A stretch of 18,612 nucleotides of DNA from the NCBI GenBank assembly GCA_902765655.1, contig CACXAK010000007.1, positions 1 to 18,612 of the forward strand. Direction: 5' to 3'. Numbering within the stretch: position 1 is the first letter of the stretch; every line of letters starts with the position of its first letter. A model generated the notes under the pieces. The model ran no database searches and had not been told where the DNA came from. It saw nothing but the letters and a program-made list of their open reading frames with translations. This document shows, in pieces, positions 12,468 through 18,612 of the stretch. The translations under genes were made by a program, and so were the position numbers. The DNA comes from an uncultured bacterium. GTDB lineage: Bacteria > Cyanobacteriota > Vampirovibrionia > Gastranaerophilales > Gastranaerophilaceae.

Positions 12468-13421
12468 ATGTCAGTATTAAAAGTAAAAAATTTAAATTTA
12501 GGTTTTACAGTTGAAAATGATTTTCATCAGGCCTTGTTTGATGTCAATTTTTCACTTGAAAAGGGACAAACGCTTGCTCTTGTGGGTGAATCCGGATGCG
12601 GGAAAACAATGAGTGCGATGAGTATTTTGAATCTTATCCCCAAAACAGCAAAAATAACAGGCGGAGAAGTTTTATACAATGGTGAAAATCTCTTGGATAA
12701 AACCCAAAAAGAAATGAGCAAAATTCGAGGAGGAAAAATTGCGCTTATTCCACAGGATCCTATGACATCACTAAATCCTTTATATACTGTCGGAGATCAG
12801 CTTTTGGAAGTAATAAAAATACATAAAGGATTAAGGGGCAAAGAAGCACAAAAGCAAGCGATAGAGGCATTTGAAGCAGTACAGATTCCTGATGCAAAAA
12901 ATCGTTTGAATAATTATCCTCATCAATTTTCAGGCGGAATGAAGCAAAGAGCTGTAATTGCTATGGCATTGGCAACAGATGCGGAAATTCTTATTGCTGA
13001 TGAACCGACAACTGCGCTTGATGTTACTATTCAGGCACAAATTATGAAGCTTTTAAATGATATTAAACAAAATAATCAAACTGCTATTTTGTTAATTACT
13101 CATGATTTGGCGCTTGTCAGTGAAAATGCTCAGCAAATTGCAGTTATGTACGCAGGCAGAATTGTTGAACAGGCAAATGCAAAAGACTTTTTTATAAATC
13201 CAAATCATCCGTATTCAAAGGCGTTATTAAAATCAATTCCGTCAAAAAATCAGACAAAGCTTGAAACTATACAAGGGCAGCCGCCGACGCTTTCTCAAAA
13301 AATTGACGGATGTCGTTTTAATCCGAGATGCAGTTTTTGCGGGGATATTTGCAAAATGCAGGTTCCGGAATTGAAAGAAATTGCGCCGAATCACTTTAGT
13401 GCGTGTTTTTTGAATAATTAA
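12468..13421 (+). CDS. Oligopeptide/dipeptide ABC transporter ATP-binding protein (OppD/DppD type)
   Basis: This 317-residue ATPase powers uptake of peptides or nickel-like substrates with membrane permeases. It has Walker A GESGCGKT, a Q-loop in IPQDPMTSLNP, the ABC signature FSGGMKQR, Walker B ILIADEPTTALD and the H-loop THDLALV. The C-terminal oligopeptide domain starts at HPYSKALLKSIPS and carries four cysteines in CRFNPRCSFCGDIC, which in this family can hold an iron-sulfur cluster. I chose the ATG at 12468, giving MSVLKVKNLNLGF; the upstream TTG frame start at 12444 overlaps the -10 box. No permease, binding protein or second ATPase lies next to it, so it is an orphan here. The stop is 11 bases from the convergent TonB-like gene. 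Confidence 0.93.
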   Translation: MSVLKVKNLNLGFTVENDFHQALFDVNFSLEKGQTLALVGESGCGKTMSAMSILNLIPKTAKITGGEVLYNGENLLDKTQKEMSKIRGGKIALIPQDPMTSLNPLYTVGDQLLEVIKIHKGLRGKEAQKQAIEAFEAVQIPDAKNRLNNYPHQFSGGMKQRAVIAMALATDAEILIADEPTTALDVTIQAQIMKLLNDIKQNNQTAILLITHDLALVSENAQQIAVMYAGRIVEQANAKDFFINPNHPYSKALLKSIPSKNQTKLETIQGQPPTLSQKIDGCRFNPRCSFCGDICKMQVPELKEIAPNHFSACFLNN

Positions 13422-13432
13422 TATACTGACTA

Positions 13433-13882
13433 TTAGCGATCATAACGATCTTTTTTTATCAAATATGAAACTCTTTCAAATGTAAAAGTAATATCTATAT
13501 ATTCCCCAAAAATATTTTTAGGTAGCGGAGCAACTTTACCTGTTTGCTGAACGGCTTTAATGGCATCTGTGTCAAATTGTTTATCCCCTGAAGATTCGCT
13601 TACCTTTGAACTCTTTATGGTTCCGTCGCGCATAACTTGAAAGGTAACAACTGTTTTGTTTCTGAAATTATCTTCCGGAGGAAGCCAATTCGATTTTATG
13701 CGATGTTCCATATCTTTCATATATGAATTCATAACATCTTCAGTGGAGATGTTATTATGAACGGTTTTGACAGGGGCTTTTCCTTGAAACCCTGCAAGGC
13801 GCATATCTTCTCCAAATGATGCATTTGTAAAAAATATAACAAATAATGCCAAAAATACCTGAACAAATTTTTTCAAATTCAT
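13433..13882 (-). CDS. Small TonB C-terminal-domain protein, exported or membrane-anchored
   Basis: This 149-residue protein has an N-terminal signal sequence or anchor (LKKF then a hydrophobic stretch to about residue 22, with a possible cleavage after SFG) and a TonB/TolA-like C-terminal domain at about 50-135. The domain shows MKDMEHRIKSNWLPP, VVTFQVMRDGTIKSSKVSESSGD, FDTDAIKAVQQTGKVAPLP and DITFTFE, the usual order for this fold. Such domains contact outer-membrane partners, which supports a diderm cell. The long Pro-rich linker of classical TonB is missing, so it is a short variant, perhaps TolA-like. No ExbB/ExbD is adjacent. The ATG lacks a Shine-Dalgarno site and has a -10 box 6 nt upstream. 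Confidence 0.85.
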   Translation of the reverse strand: MNLKKFVQVFLALFVIFFTNASFGEDMRLAGFQGKAPVKTVHNNISTEDVMNSYMKDMEHRIKSNWLPPEDNFRNKTVVTFQVMRDGTIKSSKVSESSGDKQFDTDAIKAVQQTGKVAPLPKNIFGEYIDITFTFERVSYLIKKDRYDR

Positions 13883-13888
13883 ATCAAA

Positions 13889-13917
13889 ATTTTATGTAAT
13901 TTTTAAAACTAATTCAA
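13889..13917 (-). promoter_or_regulatory. Promoter of the TonB-like gene, leaderless configuration
   Basis: On the minus strand TTGAAT (13917-13912), a 17-bp spacer and TAAAAT (13894-13889) lie 6 nt before the ATG at 13882. Confidence 0.58.
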
Positions 13918-13950
13918 TAAACCAAAAGGAGGATTTACTTATAGTTCAGT

Positions 13951-13980
13951 AAAAAAGCGGACAATTCGTATTGTCCGCTT
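13951..13980 (-). terminator. Intrinsic terminator of adhE
   Basis: AAGCGGACAAT (13955-13965) pairs perfectly with ATTGTCCGCTT (13970-13980) across a 4-nt loop. On the minus strand the hairpin is followed by six T, a textbook rho-independent terminator 27 bases after the adhE stop. Confidence 0.92.
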
Positions 13981-14007
13981 ACATTTATATTAACTTCTAT
14001 CAAAAAA

Positions 14008-16701
14008 CTATTTTGATTTTTTCTTTGAAGATTTTGCAGGGTAGTAATCTCTTACAACACCGTTGAATGCATCGATATAAATTTCTTTGATATCGCTCAT
14101 TAACGGATATGCAGGGTTAGCACCTGTGCATTGATCGTCAAATGCCAATTCTACCATTTCATCAAGTTTGTCGTAGAATTCTTCTTCTGTTACACCAAAA
14201 TCTTTGATTGAATTTGGTAAATTGATTGATTTCATAAGCTTATCAACTGCCTTGATGTATAATTCAACTTTTTCATCTAAAGTTTTTCCGCCTAAACCAA
14301 GTTCATCAGCGATTTGAGCGTATTTTTCTTTGGCATTCGGGAATTTATATTGAGGGAATGTAGCTTGCTTGTGAGGATAATCAACAGCATTATATTTAAT
14401 AACTTGTCTGAATAACAATGCGTTAGCTACCCCGTGTGGAACATGGAACATTGCACCCAATTTGTGAGCCATAGAGTGGCATAAGCCTAAGAAAGAGTTA
14501 GCAAATGCCATACCTGCAATAGTAGCAGCATAGTGCATTTTTTCTCTTGCCTTAGGATTGTTTGCACCTTCACTCCATGAAGCTTCCAAGTATCTGAATA
14601 CAAGTTTAATTGCTTCTAAAGCATTTGAATTTGTAAAGTTTGTAGCCATACATGATACATAAGCTTCAGTTGCGTGAACCAAAGCATCAATACCTGATGC
14701 GGAAGTTAAGCCCTTTGGCATACCGTCAACAAAGTTAGGGTCAATGATTGCCATATTAGGAGTTAATGCATAGTCTGCAATTGCATATTTAACGTGTGAT
14801 TCGTCATCAGTAATAATTGCAAACGGTGTAACTTCAGAACCCGTACCTGATGTTGTAGGAATTGCAACCATTGTTGCTTTTTTACCCAAATCAGGAATAG
14901 AACAAATTCTTTTTCTGATATCCATAAATCTCATTGAAATATCGCTGAAATCCGTATCAGGTTGTTCATACATTAACCACATAATCTTAGCAGCATCCAT
15001 TGGAGAACCGCCGCCTAATGCGATGAATACATCCGGTTCATATGGTTTGATAATATCCATAGCTTGTTTGATTGTTGATAATGTCGGATCCGGTTTTACA
15101 TCGAAGAAAATTTCGTGGTCAATACCGATTTCATCAAGAACGTTAGTGATAGCATCAACTGCACCGGAGTTAAATAAGAATCTGTCAGTTACAATAAATG
15201 CACGTTTCTTACCTGCTAATTCTCTGAGAGCTAAATCTGTAGCACCTCTTTTGAAGTAAACCTTAGAAGGAACCTTGAACCACAACATATTTTCTCTCCT
15301 TTCAGCAACTGTCTTGTAGTTAAGCAAGTTTTCTACCCCGATGTTACCTGAGATAGCGTTTTTACCCCAAGAACCGCAACCTAATGATAATGACGGTTCA
15401 AGTTTGAAGTTGTACAAATCACCGATACCGCCCTGTGAAGAAGGTGAGTTGATAAGTACACGGCATGAAGGCATCAATTCTGCATAGTGATCAATTCTTT
15501 CAGAAGTTCTCGGATCGGTATAAAGAACTGAAGTATGACCTGCACCGCCTTTTGAAACTAATTCATAAGCCATCTTTGATGCTTCTTCATAGTTTTTAGC
15601 TTTATACATTGTTAAAATCGGAGATAATTTTTCTCTTGAGAAAGGATCTTTCCAATCAACAGAAGGTCTTTCAACCAAAAGAATTTTTGAATATTCAGGA
15701 ATCTCAAAGCCGGACAATTCTGCAATTTTAACTGCACTTTGACCAACAATTGCAGGGTGTGCAGTTCCTCTTGCAGGATCAATGAAAGGAAGATCTATCA
15801 TTTTTTTCTGTTCTTCTTTTGAAACTAAATAAGCACCTCTGTATTGGAATTCTTTTTTAACTTCTTCATAAACATCTTCAACAACGACAACAGATTGTTC
15901 TGATGCACAAATCATACCGTTATCAAATGTTTTAGACATAATTATTGAAGATACAGCCATTTTAATATCGGCAGTTTCGTCGATAACGGCTGAAGTATTC
16001 CCCGGTCCTACACCTAATGCAGGGTTACCTGATGAATAAGCTGCCTTAACCATACCCGGGCCGCCTGTTGCTAAAATGCACGCAATATCAGGGTGCTGCA
16101 TCAATTGACCTGAAAGTTCAACTGACGGAACATCAATCCATCCGATAATATCCTCAGGAGCTCCTGCTTTAACTGCAGCTTCCAAGACAACCTTAGCAGC
16201 TTCAATTGTTGATTTTGTAGCTCTCGGGTGTGGTGAGAAGATAATTGCATTTCTTGTTTTCAAAGCAATTAATGATTTGAAAATTGCAGTTGATGTCGGG
16301 TTTGTTGTAGGAATGATACCTGCAATAATTCCTAAAGGTTCAGCGACGATTTTTGTTCCGTTTGCTTTATCTTCTTTAATTATTCCGCAGGTTTTTGCAT
16401 TCTTGTGTTTGTTATAAATGTATTCACTTGCAAAGTGATTTTTGATGATTTTGTCTTCCAAAACGCCCATGCCTGTTTCTTCAGCAGCCATGCGAGCCAA
16501 TGGAATACGAGCTTTATCTGCAGCTGTTGCAGCGGCTTTGAAAATCTTGTCAACTTGTTCTTGTGTATAAGTTGAATAAATCTTTTGAGCTTTTTTAACT
16601 CTTTCAATTAACAGTTCAAATTGTTCTGCGCTGTCAACTACTGTTGATTTATTTAAACTTTTTTCAAGTTTTTCAACAGTTTTTTTACTTTTTGTAGTCA
16701 T
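14008..16701 (-). CDS. adhE: Bifunctional acetaldehyde-CoA/alcohol dehydrogenase
   Basis: This 897-residue fermentation enzyme reduces acetyl-CoA to acetaldehyde and then ethanol, regenerating two NAD+. The N-terminal aldehyde dehydrogenase half has TTNPTSTAIFK, GGPGMVKAAYSSG and catalytic Cys265 in GMICASEQ. The C-terminal iron-dependent alcohol dehydrogenase half has GGGSPMDAAK, PTTSGTGSEVTPFAIITD, GIDALVHATEAYVS and GLCHSMAHKLGAMFHVPHG, which supply the Asp and His iron ligands. Enzymes of this family form long filaments (spirosomes). The ATG at 16701 is fixed by AAAAGGAGA; an upstream in-frame ATG at 16731 would overlap that site. A lysine-rich N-terminal extension of about 20 residues is slightly longer than usual, and the tail is also basic. 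A Rex-like palindrome lies about 47 nt upstream. Confidence 0.97.
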   Translation of the reverse strand: MTTKSKKTVEKLEKSLNKSTVVDSAEQFELLIERVKKAQKIYSTYTQEQVDKIFKAAATAADKARIPLARMAAEETGMGVLEDKIIKNHFASEYIYNKHKNAKTCGIIKEDKANGTKIVAEPLGIIAGIIPTTNPTSTAIFKSLIALKTRNAIIFSPHPRATKSTIEAAKVVLEAAVKAGAPEDIIGWIDVPSVELSGQLMQHPDIACILATGGPGMVKAAYSSGNPALGVGPGNTSAVIDETADIKMAVSSIIMSKTFDNGMICASEQSVVVVEDVYEEVKKEFQYRGAYLVSKEEQKKMIDLPFIDPARGTAHPAIVGQSAVKIAELSGFEIPEYSKILLVERPSVDWKDPFSREKLSPILTMYKAKNYEEASKMAYELVSKGGAGHTSVLYTDPRTSERIDHYAELMPSCRVLINSPSSQGGIGDLYNFKLEPSLSLGCGSWGKNAISGNIGVENLLNYKTVAERRENMLWFKVPSKVYFKRGATDLALRELAGKKRAFIVTDRFLFNSGAVDAITNVLDEIGIDHEIFFDVKPDPTLSTIKQAMDIIKPYEPDVFIALGGGSPMDAAKIMWLMYEQPDTDFSDISMRFMDIRKRICSIPDLGKKATMVAIPTTSGTGSEVTPFAIITDDESHVKYAIADYALTPNMAIIDPNFVDGMPKGLTSASGIDALVHATEAYVSCMATNFTNSNALEAIKLVFRYLEASWSEGANNPKAREKMHYAATIAGMAFANSFLGLCHSMAHKLGAMFHVPHGVANALLFRQVIKYNAVDYPHKQATFPQYKFPNAKEKYAQIADELGLGGKTLDEKVELYIKAVDKLMKSINLPNSIKDFGVTEEEFYDKLDEMVELAFDDQCTGANPAYPLMSDIKEIYIDAFNGVVRDYYPAKSSKKKSK

Positions 16702-16747
16702 ATTTTTTCTCCTTTTATAAAATAATAACATAATTATTTTAATTTAA

Positions 16748-16765
16748 TCGTGATTTTTTTCACAA
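16748..16765. promoter_or_regulatory. Rex-like (alternatively CRP-like) operator upstream of adhE
   Basis: Read on the minus strand, TTGTGAA-AAAA-ATCACGA matches the Rex consensus TTGTGAA-N4-TTCACAA at 12 of 14 fixed positions. The same bases fit TGTGA-N6-TCACA at 9 of 10. The left arm can act as a -35 box, with TAAAAT (16741-16736) 18 bp downstream, so binding would block transcription. The adhE context favours Rex, the NADH-sensing repressor. Confidence 0.5.
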
Positions 16766-16865
16766 ATTAAGTTATTAATATCATAAACTAAATAAATTTA
16801 TAAATCAAGTGTATTTAGTACAATCTTTATATGATATTAATTTTATGAATACAAAAAGTTATAAT

Positions 16866-17864
16866 TTAGTAAATGCGTTCTCCGCTTAGCTTGTCAAATT
16901 TGTATAAATCATCTGCGCAAATTGACAAATCAAGTGTCTTTCCGATATTAAAGTCTGAACTCAGCACTGCGGAGCATTTTTTTTCTCCAATATCAAAATA
17001 TGCAATTTTTTCGCTGCCGAGCATTTCAGATATATCAACATTAACTGTCAATTTCAGGTTACCATTCGGTTTTACCATTTTTTCGGGGCGAATTCCGTAA
17101 AGAATATTTTCATCTAGTCCTATATCTTTACCATCAATAAAATTCATTTGAGGAGAGCCGATAAATCCTGCAACGAAAGTATTTTTAGGGTTATTATAAA
17201 CTTCATCGGGGCTGTCTACCTGCTGAATGTCACCGTTATTGAGAACAACAATTCTGTCACCCATAGTCAAAGCTTCTGTCTGATCGTGGGTAACATATAT
17301 AAATGTTGTCTGTAATTTTTCATGTAACTTTTTAATTTCGGCACGCATTTGAACTCTCAGTTTGGCATCCAGATTTGATAATGGTTCATCCATCAAAAAC
17401 ACTTTAGGATTTCTTACAATTGCGCGTCCGAGTGCAACCCTTTGTCTTTGACCACCTGAAAGTTGTTTTGGTTTGCGGTCTAAGTATTCTCCAAGATTGA
17501 GAATTTGTGCGGCTTCCTGTACTTTTTTTTCAATTTCGGCTTTTGGAACTTTGCGCATTTTTAATCCGAATGCTATATTTTCTCTTACCGTCATATGCGG
17601 ATAAAGAGCATAACTTTGAAAAACAAAAGCTATATCTCTGTCTTTTGGCGGGACATCATTTACTTTTTTATCTCCGATAAATATTTCCCCTTCCGTTATG
17701 TTTTCCAGTCCTGCAATCATTCGCAGGAGCGTGGATTTCCCGCAGCCGGACGAACCGACAAGAACCACAAATTCTTTATCTTTTATTTCAAGATTAACAT
17801 TATTTATTACGACTTTATTGTTATCATAAGATTTTTTGATATTTTTTAAAACTACGTTACTCAT
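16866..17864 (-). CDS. ugpC: Sugar-type ABC transporter ATP-binding protein (UgpC/MalK/MsmK family)
   Basis: This 332-residue ATPase has Walker A GSSGCGKST, Q-loop FVFQSYALYPH, signature LSGGQRQRVALGRA, Walker B VFLMDEPLSNLD, the H-loop VTHDQTEA, and a C-terminal TOBE-like part containing YGIRPEKM. The family energises sugar or glycerol-phosphate uptake, often shared by several permeases. At 332 residues it is shorter than the usual 360-370, with the loss in the C-terminal regulatory region. The ATG at 17864 lies within the end of the upstream kinase-like gene (8-nt overlap, ATGAGTAA) and has AAGGAAG before it, so translation is likely coupled. No permease is adjacent. The substrate cannot be told from the sequence. 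Confidence 0.9.
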   Translation of the reverse strand: MSNVVLKNIKKSYDNNKVVINNVNLEIKDKEFVVLVGSSGCGKSTLLRMIAGLENITEGEIFIGDKKVNDVPPKDRDIAFVFQSYALYPHMTVRENIAFGLKMRKVPKAEIEKKVQEAAQILNLGEYLDRKPKQLSGGQRQRVALGRAIVRNPKVFLMDEPLSNLDAKLRVQMRAEIKKLHEKLQTTFIYVTHDQTEALTMGDRIVVLNNGDIQQVDSPDEVYNNPKNTFVAGFIGSPQMNFIDGKDIGLDENILYGIRPEKMVKPNGNLKLTVNVDISEMLGSEKIAYFDIGEKKCSAVLSSDFNIGKTLDLSICADDLYKFDKLSGERIY

Positions 17865-18612
17865 CTTCTTCCTTTTCAATTGGGATAATTATATTATATA
17901 AATTGCCGTTTTCTGCTGAAATATTGAAAAATCCGTTTGCACGTTTGATTAAAATACTTACTGTGCCAAAACTTAAGCTTTTGGTTATATGTTTTTTATT
18001 TTTTTCGATTTGTGCATAAGGATTACATATATGTTTAATTTCATCAGGTGTAATTGTTGTTCTTGTATCTTTGATTTTTATTTGCATGTATTTTTTATTT
18101 TCATCAAGTCCGTATGAAATAAAAGTTTCATCGTCAGGATTTGAAAGAATAATTTGAATACTGCCTGAATCTGTTTCATTTAGTGCTGTTTCTATTATAT
18201 TGGTTAATGATTTTTTAATTGCGTTTAAATCATTATAAATATTTCTTGATTCAATATTTTCATATAAAAATTCGACATTTACATTGTCATGATTTGTTGT
18301 CTTGTCAAATTCTTTTAAAATTTCTTTAATTTCAAGAACAATATCAAACTTTTTGAATTCAGCTTCATAAAATAATGATTCTGCATAACTGAAATTAATG
18401 AATTTATCAAAAAGTTCATTTACTTCTTTTGATTTTTCCTTGATAATTTTAAGATATTTTTCCTGTTTTTCTGTAATTTCTCCGCCTATACCGTCAACGA
18501 GTCCCTGACAAAAGCCGGTTATTGAATTTAGCGGGGCTTTAAATTCATTTTCAAGTTTTGCAATCATTGCATTTTTTTCGTTATTGAATTTGTCTATGGC
18601 ATCTTTTTCTAT
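17857..18612 (-). CDS. Degenerate histidine-kinase-like protein (partial, 5' end off the window)
   Basis: The frame is open to the right edge; 251 residues are visible. The N-terminal part resembles the HisKA helix (KLENEFKAPLNSITGFCQGL), but Asn occupies the place of the phosphoacceptor His in the HExxxP motif. The following region resembles a HATPase_c domain with poorly kept motifs: the N-box reads LTNIIETALNET, the G1 box KDTRTTITPDE lacks its glycines, and the G2 box SLSFGTVSI lacks GxGLG. It is therefore probably not an active kinase and may act as a sensor, scaffold or ligand-binding partner. Its stop overlaps the start of the sugar-type ABC ATPase gene by 8 bases, so both are probably one operon. 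Upstream sensor domains are not visible. Confidence 0.75.
   Translation of the reverse strand: MEKDAIDKFNNEKNAMIAKLENEFKAPLNSITGFCQGLVDGIGGEITEKQEKYLKIIKEKSKEVNELFDKFINFSYAESLFYEAEFKKFDIVLEIKEILKEFDKTTNHDNVNVEFLYENIESRNIYNDLNAIKKSLTNIIETALNETDSGSIQIILSNPDDETFISYGLDENKKYMQIKIKDTRTTITPDEIKHICNPYAQIEKNKKHITKSLSFGTVSILIKRANGFFNISAENGNLYNIIIPIEKEEDE

Noticed and set aside
13435..13457. Possible terminator (GATC, 5-nt spacer, GATC, then seven T) after the ABC ATPase gene
   Set aside because: The stem is only 4 bp, and it lies within the coding end of the TonB-like gene; too weak to call.
13921..13943. AAAAGGAGG on the plus strand, a perfect Shine-Dalgarno sequence
   Set aside because: No reading frame of useful length follows; the only near start leads to a stop after three codons.

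Overview
The window reads as AT-rich chromosomal DNA from an anaerobic, diderm, non-photosynthetic relative of Cyanobacteria. The best guess is the gut Gastranaerophilales/Melainabacteria group; this is inference from gene content, not a database match. Supporting signs are the fermentative AdhE, the aspartate (NadB/NadC) route to NAD, a DapL-type aminotransferase end, the efp-accB-accC order, a TonB-like protein, soluble PAS/GAF kinases and a HEAT-repeat protein. No tRNA, rRNA, CRISPR array or transposase is visible.

Layout. Positions 1-300 hold the 3' end of an aminotransferase gene and a symmetrical terminator. Positions 298-3154 carry a HEAT-repeat protein and a soluble histidine kinase (minus strand). 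The kinase is divergent from hemW (3224), which is followed by a GNAT-like acetyltransferase. Positions 5155-5910 are a repeat-rich island with two small divergent genes, one of them a mini-HTH protein. Positions 5913-11083 form a minus-strand block, nadB-nadC-efp-accB-accC (NAD synthesis, translation, fatty-acid initiation), whose gaps are filled with short repeats. From 11292 come a NarL-type response regulator, a tail-to-tail overlapping hypothetical gene, an oligopeptide-type ABC ATPase, a mini TonB-like protein, adhE, and a UgpC/MsmK-type ATPase coupled to a degenerate kinase-like gene that runs off the right edge.

Two things stand out. First, two dispersed short-repeat families occupy the nad/acc region. 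One is a 24-bp hairpin element, one copy of which sits in frame inside nadB and adds nine residues. The other is a degenerate 8-bp-period array, which in one gap is folded into a nested palindrome of about 105 bp. Second, five genes lack a Shine-Dalgarno sequence and have a sigma70-like -10 box ending 6-7 nt before the ATG, as expected for leaderless mRNAs. Neighbouring genes keep clear Shine-Dalgarno sites, so two initiation modes seem to coexist.

Other points are a Rex-like (or CRP-like) palindrome upstream of adhE, a pair of TACANTGTA sites around a divergent promoter with overlapping -35 boxes, and a kinase-like protein with Asn where the phosphoacceptor His should be.
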